Positions 52,260 through 61,524 of a DNA stretch of 64,000 bases are shown here, in pieces. Positions within the stretch are counted from its first letter, which is position 1. Every line of letters starts with the position of its first letter. The notes beneath the pieces were generated by a model. The model was not told where the DNA came from. It did not search any database and saw nothing but the letters and a program-made list of their open reading frames with translations. The translations under genes were made by a program, and so were the position numbers. Source of the DNA: Pseudomonadales bacterium (GTDB taxonomy: Bacteria > Pseudomonadota > Gammaproteobacteria > Pseudomonadales > Azotimanducaceae); the NCBI GenBank assembly GCA_022822135.1, contig JAJECH010000042.1, positions 1 to 64,000 of the forward strand. The letters run 5' to 3'.

Positions 52260-53106
52260 TTTCGGGTTTGACGAGATCGAGATGTTGGTCCATGTTCAAC
52301 GCCGGATCATCAGCAGTTGGCTTGCCGACGACCTTTGCAGGTACACCTGCCACGGTAACGTGAGGAGGTACGTCGTCGAGGACGACGCTTCCGGCTCCAA
52401 CCTTCGAACCTTCGCCGATCGTAATGTTCCCGATGATCTTGCACCCAGCACCGAGTAAGACACCACGACGGATCTTGGGATGGCGATCTCCACTTTCTTT
52501 ACCGGTACCGCCGAGTGTGACAGAATGGAGCATCGAAACGTCATTGTCGATCACAGCGGTTTCACCGACGACTATTCCCGTCGCATGATCGAGCATGATG
52601 CCACGCCCGATATTCGCGGCTGGATGGATATCAACCCCTAGTCCGATACTTATTTGACCTTGGAAGAATTGGGCGAGTGTGGTTCGATTGTGTTGCCACA
52701 ACCAATGGCTGATACGGTAGGCTTGTAGCGCGTGAAATCCTTTGAAGAACAGGAACGGAGTAGTAAGGTCGGAACACGCTGGATCGCGATCAAACGTTGC
52801 CATCATGTCCGCGCAAGCGGCGTCAAGTATCGACTGGTCGGTCGTTATGGCTTCTTCGATCACGTCTCGAATCAGCATCGTCGGCAGCATCGGATTGTCC
52901 AACTTGCTTGCTAAGCGGAAACTCAAAGCCTTACCGATACTGTCGTGATTGAGGACAGTCGCATGAAAGTAACTACCTAAAATGGGTTCTTCCATGACTT
53001 TGGCTTCCGCTTCGCCTCGCATGCGCCGCCAAATGTCTTCTTTAATGTCCTTGTTGTTCAAGTGAAGTGTCGTGAGAGAGTATCTGCAAATTTTGCATTG
53101 TGACAC
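52252..53106 (-). CDS. cysE: Serine O-acetyltransferase
   Basis: 284 residues from a GTG; a TTG at 53061 is an alternative giving a more usual N-terminus. N-terminal helical domain (EPILGSYFHATVLNHDSIG), left-handed beta-helix repeats with VDIHPAANIGRGIMLDHATG, VVGETAVIDNDVSMLHSVTL, GGTGKESGDRHPKI and GVPAKVVGKP, and a cysteine-synthase-binding type tail. Known role: makes O-acetylserine for cysteine synthesis. Divergent from nadK with only about 40 bp between, so the promoters overlap the coding starts. Confidence 0.94.
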   Translation of the reverse strand: MSQCKICRYSLTTLHLNNKDIKEDIWRRMRGEAEAKVMEEPILGSYFHATVLNHDSIGKALSFRLASKLDNPMLPTMLIRDVIEEAITTDQSILDAACADMMATFDRDPACSDLTTPFLFFKGFHALQAYRISHWLWQHNRTTLAQFFQGQISIGLGVDIHPAANIGRGIMLDHATGIVVGETAVIDNDVSMLHSVTLGGTGKESGDRHPKIRRGVLLGAGCKIIGNITIGEGSKVGAGSVVLDDVPPHVTVAGVPAKVVGKPTADDPALNMDQHLDLVKPENA

Positions 53107-53147
53107 TCGCCGATGGGTCGAATTCGCACTGGCTCAAGTGCATTAGT

Positions 53148-54038
53148 TTGAGTTCTCCCACGTTTTCCCGAGTCGGCATCATTGGTCGACAGGGTAGTCC
53201 AGTCATCAATGATTCGCTAGAAGCAGTTCATACGACGCTTCGCGCGCGAGATTGCGACGTCTTAGTCGAAAACGAGTCCGCATCGATGTTGCGAGATCGT
53301 GACGTGAAAGCCGTCTCTCGTGATGAGATTCATTCATGCGATCTGATCGTGGTCGTTGGTGGCGACGGCAGCATCCTCGGCGTCGCGCGCGATTTCGCTC
53401 GTTCGCAGATTCCAGTTGTCGGCGTAAATCGGGGTGGTTTGGGATTTCTTGCGGACATTTCGCCGGACGAAATCAAAAAGCAACTCCATCGGGTGCTCGA
53501 CGGTGACTACCGGTTCGAGGAACACTTTCTGATTCAGCAAATAGTCCATCGCGGATCAGGCATTGCACACGAGTCAGCTGCGTTGAATGACGTGGTTGTG
53601 AGTTCAGGCGCACAGTCGCGAATGATGGAATTTCGCTTGTCGATCGATAATGAGTTTGTATACGAACAACGCTCTGACGGCCTGCTGATTTCAAGTCCTA
53701 CCGGGTCTACGGCATATTCGCTATCCGCTGGCGGACCCATCATGCATCCACGATTGGATGCGATTGCGATCATCCCGATGTACCCTCATACGCTTACCTC
53801 GAGACCGATCGTGGTTCCTGGAAACTTCAAGTTACGTATTGAAGTGGGGCATGGAACTCATGGTGCGCGAACCAGCTCCGATTCGCAAGTTGATTTCGAC
53901 TTAGCGCCGGATGATGTGATCGAAATCAGCAAGCATGAGCATGTACTGCGATTGATTCATCTCACGACGCACAGTTTCTACGAGGCGTGCAGAAGCAAGT
54001 TGGATTGGGGTTCGCGGCTTGGGTTGCGCCACGACTAA
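53148..54038 (+). CDS. nadK: NAD kinase
   Basis: 296 residues from the TTG at 53148 (SSPTFSRVGIIGRQG); the frame extends further upstream but would exceed the family length. Signatures are the GGDG motif in VVVGGDGSILGVAR, VNRGGLGFLAD, DGLLISSPTGSTAYSLSAGGP and RPIVVPGNFKLRI. Known role: phosphorylates NAD to NADP. The 3' end overlaps the convergent mocA-like gene by 4 bases. Confidence 0.94.
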   Translation: MSSPTFSRVGIIGRQGSPVINDSLEAVHTTLRARDCDVLVENESASMLRDRDVKAVSRDEIHSCDLIVVVGGDGSILGVARDFARSQIPVVGVNRGGLGFLADISPDEIKKQLHRVLDGDYRFEEHFLIQQIVHRGSGIAHESAALNDVVVSSGAQSRMMEFRLSIDNEFVYEQRSDGLLISSPTGSTAYSLSAGGPIMHPRLDAIAIIPMYPHTLTSRPIVVPGNFKLRIEVGHGTHGARTSSDSQVDFDLAPDDVIEISKHEHVLRLIHLTTHSFYEACRSKLDWGSRLGLRHD

Positions 54039-54604
54039 CGGCGAATTTGTTCTGGCGTATCTACGTCGCGCAGAATCGCCTCATCGGTCACGGGCAGATC
54101 GACTAGCTTATTACCGTTCTGACTTAGAACCCGTTTCGCACCAACATCGCCGGACAGTGTCTTCAGTTCTTCGAGGAAGTTTCCGCTAAAACCCACGGGA
54201 TGCCCAGGTTCGCCGTTGAAAGAGGGTCGAATGATGGCATCCTCTAACTCCCTTACGCGTGCGATGATCCGATGGATCGTATCCGTTTTTATCCAAGGCA
54301 TGTCCGCTAAGCCAACGAGGAACCATTTCAAATCGGGTAGATGGTGTGCAGCTGCAGCCAAGCTATGACCCATTCCTAGGTAGGCATCAGGTGCTTCGAT
54401 GATCTGAACACTAGGTGGTAAGACGGTTTCTACAGGGTCATCCGGTTTAAGAACCACGTAAACGGATTGAAGTTGATCGATATAAGGCGCTAGAGCATGA
54501 AGGATCATAGGTTGACCTTCAAGTGCTACCAATCTTTTATCCGCACCAAAACGTTGCGAGCTACCTGCGGCCAAGATCACCGCAGCCCCGTCGTCCGGTC
54601 TCAT
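54035..54604 (-). CDS. MobA/MocA-like nucleotidyltransferase
   Basis: 189 residues. N-terminal nucleotide-binding signature VILAAGSSQRFGADKRL, then GLADMPWI and HPVGFSG, the pattern of MocA-type CTP:molybdopterin cytidylyltransferases rather than GTP-using MobA. It is downstream of the xdhC-like gene by 12 bases on the same strand, and that pairing supports a role in maturing Mo-hydroxylases. No such hydroxylase is encoded in the window. Confidence 0.82.
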   Translation of the reverse strand: MRPDDGAAVILAAGSSQRFGADKRLVALEGQPMILHALAPYIDQLQSVYVVLKPDDPVETVLPPSVQIIEAPDAYLGMGHSLAAAAHHLPDLKWFLVGLADMPWIKTDTIHRIIARVRELEDAIIRPSFNGEPGHPVGFSGNFLEELKTLSGDVGAKRVLSQNGNKLVDLPVTDEAILRDVDTPEQIRR

Positions 54605-54616
54605 ATCAAACCGAAG

Positions 54617-55627
54617 CTAAATCGAAGCAGCGAGTGCCTGCTCTGCTTGAGAACTGTCGGTGTTTTTAGCGAGTTTCGCGCGCTCAGCGATTATTTCTGC
54701 CAGAATCGAGATCGCGATTTCAGGGGGCGTCTTGCTCCCAATCGGAACACCAATCGGTGCATGTAGTCGGGCTAGTGAGGCTTCGCTGACGTCTAAGGCA
54801 AGCAATCGTTCACGGCGTTTCGCGGAAGTTCTTGATGACCCCATGGCACCGATGTAGTACGCGTCGGTATCGAACGCTTCAAGTAAACCCATGTCATCGA
54901 TGCGTGGGTCGTGCGTGAGGGCGACGATGGCGGTTTGTGCATCATTCGCGCGGTCCCTGATCACGTCGTCAGGGAAAGCGCAGATCTTCTCGACGCCGCC
55001 TACATCCAGTTCATCAAGCATGTCTTGCCGCGGATCGCATATCGTCACTTGGTACTCAAGCAAGATTGCAAGTTCCGCGACATACTGTGTGACCATGCTG
55101 GCGCCGATGATGAACAGTTGGTGACTAGGTCCATGCACTTGTCGGAGGACGCGCGAGTCGTAGTCGTAGAAGAACGGCACAAAGTCATCGGTTTCTTGAA
55201 TATGGCGTTCCGCTGTACTGACATGCAAAACGCGCTCGATGAGTTTCCGTTGTTGGAGTCGCGTACTGAGTAGCCCGAAATCCTGAAGCGTCCGTTCGTC
55301 GTTCTTGAGCGGTTCGATCACGATGTCCAAGTGACCGCCACAGGGTAACCCAAGTTGCTCAGCTTCTTCGTCGGATTCACCATACCGGAAGAACTGCGGG
55401 TGTGATTCAGCGAGCACCCCGTTTTTGAGTTTCTCGACGAGATCCTCCTCGACGCATCCTCCCGACAGAGAACCTACGACATGACCTTCTTCACTGCACA
55501 CCATCATCGAGCCTTCGGGTCGTGGCGATGAGCCATACGTAGCGACGACGGTCGAAAGCCAGCATTTGCGGCCTGATTGGAGCCATTCGTGCGTTTGTCC
55601 GATAACTTGGTGGTTGGCGGCTTTCAT
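54617..55627 (-). CDS. XdhC/CoxI family protein
   Basis: 336 residues. XdhC-CoxI N-terminal domain with STVVATYGSSPRPEGSMMV and GSLSGGCVEEDLVEKL. The C-terminal Rossmann domain has FIIGASMVTQYVAELAILL, ALTHDPRIDDMGLLEA and YIGAMGSSRTSAKRRERL. Known role: inserts sulfurated molybdenum cofactor into xanthine dehydrogenase-type enzymes. Paired with the mocA-like gene downstream. Confidence 0.88.
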   Translation of the reverse strand: MKAANHQVIGQTHEWLQSGRKCWLSTVVATYGSSPRPEGSMMVCSEEGHVVGSLSGGCVEEDLVEKLKNGVLAESHPQFFRYGESDEEAEQLGLPCGGHLDIVIEPLKNDERTLQDFGLLSTRLQQRKLIERVLHVSTAERHIQETDDFVPFFYDYDSRVLRQVHGPSHQLFIIGASMVTQYVAELAILLEYQVTICDPRQDMLDELDVGGVEKICAFPDDVIRDRANDAQTAIVALTHDPRIDDMGLLEAFDTDAYYIGAMGSSRTSAKRRERLLALDVSEASLARLHAPIGVPIGSKTPPEIAISILAEIIAERAKLAKNTDSSQAEQALAASI

Positions 55628-55692
55628 CGTTGGTGTGGACTAATCGAACATTTGATTATAGAAAGAGGCTGGTTCCTTGAGGCATGCGAAAC

Positions 55693-57360
55693 TCAGTTCA
55701 AAACCGACTTCAAGCCAAATTCCGGTTCATCACCCTCATGATTTTTAACAATTGAATCAATAACTTGTTGAATAGTCTTCAAGTCGCACTCAAATTCACT
55801 CGTCGAGTCGTTGTAGGCTAATTGATCCAATTGAGAAAGGATCGAATGACCGGTTGTCGATTCGAGAATCAGCTCGCGAGCCGCTACAAGATCAACACGC
55901 AAATGTTGAGCAAGCGTGTGCAGGATCGCATGTCGCAAAGCGCCTGCGTCGTTGTGCGCTAACGCGTGTCGAATTGGTCCGTAGTCGATTCGAGAAACGA
56001 GTGGTTTCTTGCCGAGTCGTGGTATGTAGCGTTCTCTGTTGAAATAGAGGAGCGCGGCGACAAGAAGCCATCCAGCAATGGCTGCTGCAATCAGAGCATA
56101 GAACCAAGTGTTCGTGCGATCTGTGCCGTATTGCGTATCTGTAGGTTGCAACAAACCACTGTCGGAAGGTTGCAGCTGTTCTGTCGCGAATCGACTGTCC
56201 CGAGGATCCGGTACGTTAAATGCGGCTGACGGTAATCTTGAGACCTTGACCTCTCTCGACTCCGTGTCCCACCAGGTCAGCCGAAATTCGGGCAGTGAAA
56301 CTCGACCGGGTTCGACGGGAATCAGGTTAAACGAACGAGATTGCGTTCCCCAAACCCGACCACCTTCAAGTACGGAGTCCACTGTGGCTTGTTCTGGGTA
56401 GACTCGGAGGTCGTCGATCGAACCGAGCTCAAGAGGCAGTAGGGCAGATTGGTAACTATCCCGCGCCCGTAAGTTGATTGAACGAGTGATTGCGTCGCCT
56501 AGATTCAGCGTGCTCGTGCCTGAAGGTTGAAACGACTGCGTCAGTTCAACATTTGAAGCTGGGAACCATGGTTCATCACTTGGGTACTCGGCGGGAATCG
56601 GCAATATGGTGATCGTTCGTTCGGGGGCGACGATCGGTCGGACTTGCGGTCGGAATTGATTGCTATAGATGGCAACGCGTGCGTTTTCGCCTGGAATCCT
56701 CAACGTGCCGCTCTTTTCAGCAAACACAACATAACGCCACTGCATCACGAAATACTCGACGCCGTTTCGAACCTCGCGTAACGTCTCTCGACTACCAATT
56801 GGCAGTACCGTTGCGTCGACGATGTCAAGTTGCTTGTCCTGGGGCATCGACGGGATTCTTGCCTGAGCGGTGTAGAGCATTCGTCGTGTCACGTAGATAG
56901 CCGCTTGCGGATACTGCGTTTGGTGGGAGACGATCGTCTCGAAAAACGCGGTCTTTGAGATGTAATCTCGCTCCCGAGCGGATATTGGATTGACCTGTAG
57001 TCTTAATCGGTTCGTACGCGAATTGCCTACGGTTATCGGTGGAATATCAATCGTTCCTGCGCGTTTTGGCATCAGCTCAAGTTTCCAGCTCTTAGCGCGA
57101 TCGACGCGACCATTCACGATTCGAAGCTGTGACTCAGTTGAGACGCTTGATATTTCGAAATCAGTTTCTAATTCAGTGAAATCAGGATCACTCGAATCAC
57201 GGTTTCGATCGGTCACCGTCAGCGTGACTGACTCAAATTCAGACACGACATCAGCGCTGAGTGTCGCGCTCGCTTGTCCGTGAGAGTAGGGTGCGTAGAG
57301 AAGCACGAACACGGTCGCAAGCAATCCGATCGGATGTGTTAGATACCTCATAGCACGCAT
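55693..57360 (-). CDS. BatD-like protein
   Basis: About 555 residues from the ATG at 57360, overlapping the batB/C stop (TGATG). Signal peptide (hydrophobic GLLATVFVLLYAPYSHG), then two or three beta-rich oxygen-tolerance (BatD) domains with DFEISSVSTESQLRIVNG and TIDIPPITVGNSRT. A transmembrane helix lies at about 425-445 (FYALIAAAIAGWLLVAALLY), with a cytoplasmic helical tail. Last gene of the moxR/bat operon. Role inferred from the family: periplasmic component of an envelope-maintenance complex. Confidence 0.87.
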   Translation of the reverse strand: MRAMRYLTHPIGLLATVFVLLYAPYSHGQASATLSADVVSEFESVTLTVTDRNRDSSDPDFTELETDFEISSVSTESQLRIVNGRVDRAKSWKLELMPKRAGTIDIPPITVGNSRTNRLRLQVNPISARERDYISKTAFFETIVSHQTQYPQAAIYVTRRMLYTAQARIPSMPQDKQLDIVDATVLPIGSRETLREVRNGVEYFVMQWRYVVFAEKSGTLRIPGENARVAIYSNQFRPQVRPIVAPERTITILPIPAEYPSDEPWFPASNVELTQSFQPSGTSTLNLGDAITRSINLRARDSYQSALLPLELGSIDDLRVYPEQATVDSVLEGGRVWGTQSRSFNLIPVEPGRVSLPEFRLTWWDTESREVKVSRLPSAAFNVPDPRDSRFATEQLQPSDSGLLQPTDTQYGTDRTNTWFYALIAAAIAGWLLVAALLYFNRERYIPRLGKKPLVSRIDYGPIRHALAHNDAGALRHAILHTLAQHLRVDLVAARELILESTTGHSILSQLDQLAYNDSTSEFECDLKTIQQVIDSIVKNHEGDEPEFGLKSVLN

Positions 57361-59138
57361 CACCACGCCGGTCCAACGTCAGCCTGGTCTAACTCACCTC
57401 GCTCAATTCGGGCATTGGATTCTGCTTGAAATTTGCGTCGTAATAGACCGCTAGGATCGTCTGGGATACGACGCAGCCACCGTTCGTGGATTTCGCGCAA
57501 CTCGCGTTCCTCGCTGGATTCTGCCAGTGCAGCGGAATCTTGACCTTCAGTCTCGTCATCGGACTCGCTCGCATCTTGGCGCTGTGCGTGTTGTTGCTCT
57601 GCGTCGGTGCTCTCTTCAGAATCGTCTTGAGTTTCGTTTTGCGGTTGCGTGTCTTGCTCCGTTCCCTCTTGCTGTTGACTTGGTTCGTTAGACATCTGAG
57701 AGTTGGAGGCTTGTTCTGACGCATCTTGACTTTGTTGCGATTGATTCTGTGACTGTGCGTTCTGATTTCCCTGTTGCTCAGACTCCTGCTGTTGGTCACT
57801 TTGACTCTGTTCAGAATCACTGTTCTGTTGCATCGCTTCAAGCAACGCTTCGATGATCGCTTTGTTGTGTTTTGCGTCTTCGTGTTCTGGTTCTTGCATC
57901 AATACAGCGTCATATGCTGTAAGGGCATCGCTGAATCGACCTTCCCACGCAAGTGCGTTCCCTTGGTTGTAAATCGACTCGGTTGAATCGTTCTTCGAAA
58001 ACAGTTCCCCTGCCTCGGCGAACGCGCCACTCCGATATTTCGCGACGCCCTGCCACTGAGAATCACGGAATAGCTCCGCGGCGGTCTCAAAATTTCCCGC
58101 GTCGTGAGCAGACAAGGCTTGGCGATCCTTGGGTACCCAAAGATCTTCGAGCCATCCGGCTTGGACATTTGCACCAATTACAAGCAACACAACAGCAAGA
58201 CCTCCTCGACGCATTGAGAACGCGAGTAGCAGCGCGAGTGGTAATACGAGTAGATAGCCGAGATCATGCCAAACGTCGAACGTCTGGTTATCCAGTAATT
58301 CGGTCGTCGTAAGCGACGATTCCTGCAGTAGGAACTCGATGTCATCATCATTTAAGGTAATGCTTCGATAGCGACCTCCGGCTACCATCGCAAAATCGCG
58401 TAACAACGAATGGTCCAACTCGAACTCACGGCCATCCGACCGCACCACATCTGACGAACCAATACCAAGAATCGAGATCGCGTATCGTGAATCCGCACTG
58501 TCGCGTAAACTGCCAAAGTTCGTGATGCCGTCGGTCAGCAGAATGATTCGACCGCTCTCTTGTGCGAGCGAACTGAAGAGGTCGTTGGCGAGTTCTATGG
58601 CAGCTTCCGCATTGCTGCCGCGAACGGGCATCATTTCGGGATCGAGGGACGGCAATAGATTCAGGATGTTGTCCTTGTCGCTCGTTAACGGCGTGACCAC
58701 GTAAGCATCACCTGCATAGACCACGAGCCCCGTTAGACCTTCGTCGCGACGCTCGAGTATGTCACTGATTTTGAACTTAGCGCGTTCGATTCGACTAGGA
58801 CGAATGTCGGTCGATCCCATGCTCAGAGTTAGATCAAGCACGATGACGATAGGATCGTTCTTCGTTTCGACAGGTTGCGGTAGTCGTTCATAAGTAGGTC
58901 CTGCCAACGCTAACGCAGCGCAGATCAAAGCGAGGGGTGGCAGAGCCATTGATACACGAACACGACGGAGTGGTCTCGACTCAATCAACGCATCGAAAAG
59001 TGAATCGGAAATCACGTTATGCCAGTTATTCGCTCGAGATACGAAACGGATTTGCGCCCAAATCAGAAGCGGGGCGACCGATAGTAAGAGCAACCACCAT
59101 GGTCGAAGGAAGTGAAACTCTGTGAGTACTTCAAACAT
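57360..59138 (-). CDS. BatB/BatC fusion: VWA membrane protein with TPR and Q/S/E-rich tail
   Basis: 592 residues from the ATG at 59138, overlapping batA by 8 bases. Two N-terminal transmembrane helices, then a VWA domain with the MIDAS loop DLTLSMGS (D102), where the usual Ser at position 3 is Thr. Two further helices follow near residue 295-330. TPR-like repeats come after them (FSDALTAYDAVLMQEPEHED). A very polar Gln/Ser/Glu/Asn-rich stretch of about 110 residues runs to near the C-terminus. This combines BatB and BatC, which are separate genes in some genomes. Confidence 0.88.
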   Translation of the reverse strand: MFEVLTEFHFLRPWWLLLLSVAPLLIWAQIRFVSRANNWHNVISDSLFDALIESRPLRRVRVSMALPPLALICAALALAGPTYERLPQPVETKNDPIVIVLDLTLSMGSTDIRPSRIERAKFKISDILERRDEGLTGLVVYAGDAYVVTPLTSDKDNILNLLPSLDPEMMPVRGSNAEAAIELANDLFSSLAQESGRIILLTDGITNFGSLRDSADSRYAISILGIGSSDVVRSDGREFELDHSLLRDFAMVAGGRYRSITLNDDDIEFLLQESSLTTTELLDNQTFDVWHDLGYLLVLPLALLLAFSMRRGGLAVVLLVIGANVQAGWLEDLWVPKDRQALSAHDAGNFETAAELFRDSQWQGVAKYRSGAFAEAGELFSKNDSTESIYNQGNALAWEGRFSDALTAYDAVLMQEPEHEDAKHNKAIIEALLEAMQQNSDSEQSQSDQQQESEQQGNQNAQSQNQSQQSQDASEQASNSQMSNEPSQQQEGTEQDTQPQNETQDDSEESTDAEQQHAQRQDASESDDETEGQDSAALAESSEERELREIHERWLRRIPDDPSGLLRRKFQAESNARIERGELDQADVGPAW

Positions 59139-60114
59139 TTCTTCGAGAATGGAGTAGCCAAGCAAGCGCGAAAAGTGCTAGGGCGAGAGTGAGCGGGTAG
59201 TGGTAGAGAGCACGCATGGGACGTACGGTCTGACCTTCATTTTCGATCGGTTCTAGCGCGTCGATTTGCTCATAAATCGCCAATAAGGCGTTGAGATCTT
59301 CGGCTTTGTAGTACCCTCCACCGGTTTTGGTTGCGATTGCTTGTAGCAGTTCTTCGTCCACTGCATCTGATTGACGTTGGAATGGCGCAAAGAATCCCAA
59401 GCCACCTCTAGGCGGAACGATGCCGATCGTGTAAACCGTTACCTCCGAAGCCTCAGCGAGTTCTGCCGCGTCCATAGGATCGAGTTCGCCGAAGTTATTC
59501 ATGCCATCGGTCATGAGTACGACGACGCGGTGGTCGGCTGGGTGGTTCAAGATTTGTTTGATTGCTAAACCTAACGAATCTCCGATCGCTGTTGATCGAC
59601 CAGCGATACCGATAGGAGCGTCGGCCAACATCTGACTTGCCGTATCTACGTCCGGTGTTAGTGGCACATAGACGTACGGTAGGCTACCGAAAAGAACGAT
59701 CCCGATTCGATCGCCTTCTCGTTTTTCGACGAAATCTTGCACGGCATGTTTCACAACCGCAAGACGTGTGTACTGCCTGCCACCAACGTTCATATCGCCT
59801 TGTCCCATGCTACCGGAGATATCGATCGCAAGCACAAGATCACGGCTCAACGTCGGCAACACAGTAGGTTCACCGGTCCATTGGGGACGAGCAAGTGCGG
59901 TCGCTAACGACAACCAAGCGAGTAAGGCAATGATGAAGAGGAAGACCGATCGGTGACTTGAACCGCTTCCAATTTCTTGCTGTGTAAATACAAACGACTC
60001 AACGTGAGGTACGTTAAGTGCGGCTTCGCTCGCGGCACGCGCAGGGATGAGGTACCTGATGAGCAGCGGTAGGAGCAGAATCGCAAACGCCCATGGCCAT
60101 ATCAATTCGATCAT
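59131..60114 (-). CDS. BatA-like VWA membrane protein
   Basis: 327 residues from the ATG at 60114, overlapping the DUF4381 gene stop as ATGA. N-terminal membrane helices (IWPWAFAILLLPLLIRYLI and a second at about 50-70), then a VWA domain with the canonical MIDAS DISGSMGQ, and later VVLMTDGMNNFGELDP. A C-terminal helix YPLTLALALFALAWLL anchors the end. Metal-dependent adhesion or complex formation at the periplasmic side is inferred from the family. Confidence 0.9.
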   Translation of the reverse strand: MIELIWPWAFAILLLPLLIRYLIPARAASEAALNVPHVESFVFTQQEIGSGSSHRSVFLFIIALLAWLSLATALARPQWTGEPTVLPTLSRDLVLAIDISGSMGQGDMNVGGRQYTRLAVVKHAVQDFVEKREGDRIGIVLFGSLPYVYVPLTPDVDTASQMLADAPIGIAGRSTAIGDSLGLAIKQILNHPADHRVVVLMTDGMNNFGELDPMDAAELAEASEVTVYTIGIVPPRGGLGFFAPFQRQSDAVDEELLQAIATKTGGGYYKAEDLNALLAIYEQIDALEPIENEGQTVRPMRALYHYPLTLALALFALAWLLHSRRNV

Positions 60115-60617
60115 GTCGCAATACCCCTGCGAGAGGGATATTTCACATCGCAAAGCGTCTTAGCGATAAGCTCGTCGATACGTTCATCGAAGAACGCGAC
60201 GGGTCGATAGCGGACCGTACCTAGACACTTCCCTGGTCCAGATACGAATGATTCTTCGTTAAACCGGTCAGCGAGCATGTTCAGCCATAGCAATCCGTCA
60301 GCCTGTACCGAGCCTGGGACAGCTTCTACGTCCACAAGTAAGTGCTTGTAGAGGCGATTAGCCGAATCGACATATTCCCGATTGGATAACCGTCCGTCTT
60401 GATAAAGATCCCTTAGCGCGGACGCAGCTTCTCGAATTGAACGATAGGGACGATCATTCGCGTACCGACTCCGCCACCACCATATCAAACAAACAATGCC
60501 GGCGACGATCGTTACAGCCAAGATCCACCAGCCGATGGGTATAGGCCAAAATGGCGGAAGCGCGGGTTCATGGATGTCTCGCAGTTGCGCTAGTGCTTGC
60601 GCGATCTGTTCATTCAT
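60111..60617 (-). CDS. DUF4381 domain protein
   Basis: 168 residues from the ATG at 60617. Begins with the typical QALAQLRDIHEPALPPFWP, then one transmembrane helix (WWILAVTIVAGIVCLIWWW) and a helical cytoplasmic domain with RLSNREYVDSANRLYKHL. It is the small DUF4381 gene commonly found between DUF58 and batA. Overlaps both neighbours by a few bases. Confidence 0.87.
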   Translation of the reverse strand: MNEQIAQALAQLRDIHEPALPPFWPIPIGWWILAVTIVAGIVCLIWWWRSRYANDRPYRSIREAASALRDLYQDGRLSNREYVDSANRLYKHLLVDVEAVPGSVQADGLLWLNMLADRFNEESFVSGPGKCLGTVRYRPVAFFDERIDELIAKTLCDVKYPSRRGIAT

Positions 60618-61515
60618 CGAAGAGCGCCTGCGAACTATCCTCCGTCGTCGAGAAGGAGAAAAACCGGATCCCTCGTGACCGACATGCGTCTTCGAGTCTC
60701 GTTCGGTGTGCCTCGAAACGTCCTTCGTACTTACTCTGATTTCGAGGAATCCCACCGGAAAAAGAAATTCTTCGAGACCCGTCAGTCACTGCGTAAGCGC
60801 CACTCGGCGGTAAGTTCTGCTCCAGCGGGTCGTAGATATGGATAAGAGAAATCTCGTTATGGTTTTGAAGCACCAGGAGCTGCTGTAGGTCACTCTGAGC
60901 GATACCCTCAAAATCGGAGATGAACACGATGCGATGTCCGACCGGAGTTGCACGACGAAGGTTCATTAGGACCTCATGCCATGAGGGTTCTGCAGATTCC
61001 GACGGCTGACTCGATGCACTGAGTTCATTGTTTGCATCCGTTATCGCGCTTAGCAAACGAACGACGTTTAGCTTGCTTCGGATTGGCTTGAGGACGCCTA
61101 GCGAATCCGAGGCAATCACAACGCCACCAACCCGGTCGCGTGCATTAAGCGTCTGCCACGCAAATCGAGCGGCTGCCTCGGCGGCAGCGACGCTCTTTAA
61201 TCGGACTTGACTCCCGAAGAACATGGATCGTCGCTGATCGATCACGAGCATGGTGGGTCGCTCGCGTTCTTCACGAAAGATCTTTGTGTGTGGTTTTTCT
61301 TTCCGCGCGGTGACCTTCCAGTCGATGTTTCTGACGTCGTCGCCTGCTTGATACAGTCGTACTTCGTCGAGATCCACACCGCGACCACGCATCCGCGAAA
61401 CGAGTGCGCCTGAATACCCGCCAGTTGCACGACGCGTGCGACGTTTCTGAATCGGCGCTGTAGCTAAGCCGATCAAGTCGGCGACGGTGACATAAACGCC
61501 GGTAAGTGACGGCAT
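60610..61515 (-). CDS. DUF58 domain protein
   Basis: 301 residues from the ATG at 61515 (a TTG precedes it). DUF58 hallmark GDDVRNIDWKVTARKEKPHTKIF, then a VWA-like fold with MLVIDQRRSMFFGS and IVFISDFEG. No membrane segment. Second gene of the moxR operon, overlapping the DUF4381 gene. Role unknown; partners of MoxR ATPases are thought to act in protein-complex assembly. Confidence 0.9.
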   Translation of the reverse strand: MPSLTGVYVTVADLIGLATAPIQKRRTRRATGGYSGALVSRMRGRGVDLDEVRLYQAGDDVRNIDWKVTARKEKPHTKIFREERERPTMLVIDQRRSMFFGSQVRLKSVAAAEAAARFAWQTLNARDRVGGVVIASDSLGVLKPIRSKLNVVRLLSAITDANNELSASSQPSESAEPSWHEVLMNLRRATPVGHRIVFISDFEGIAQSDLQQLLVLQNHNEISLIHIYDPLEQNLPPSGAYAVTDGSRRISFSGGIPRNQSKYEGRFEAHRTRLEDACRSRGIRFFSFSTTEDSSQALFDE

Positions 61516-61524
61516 CAAATCGTT

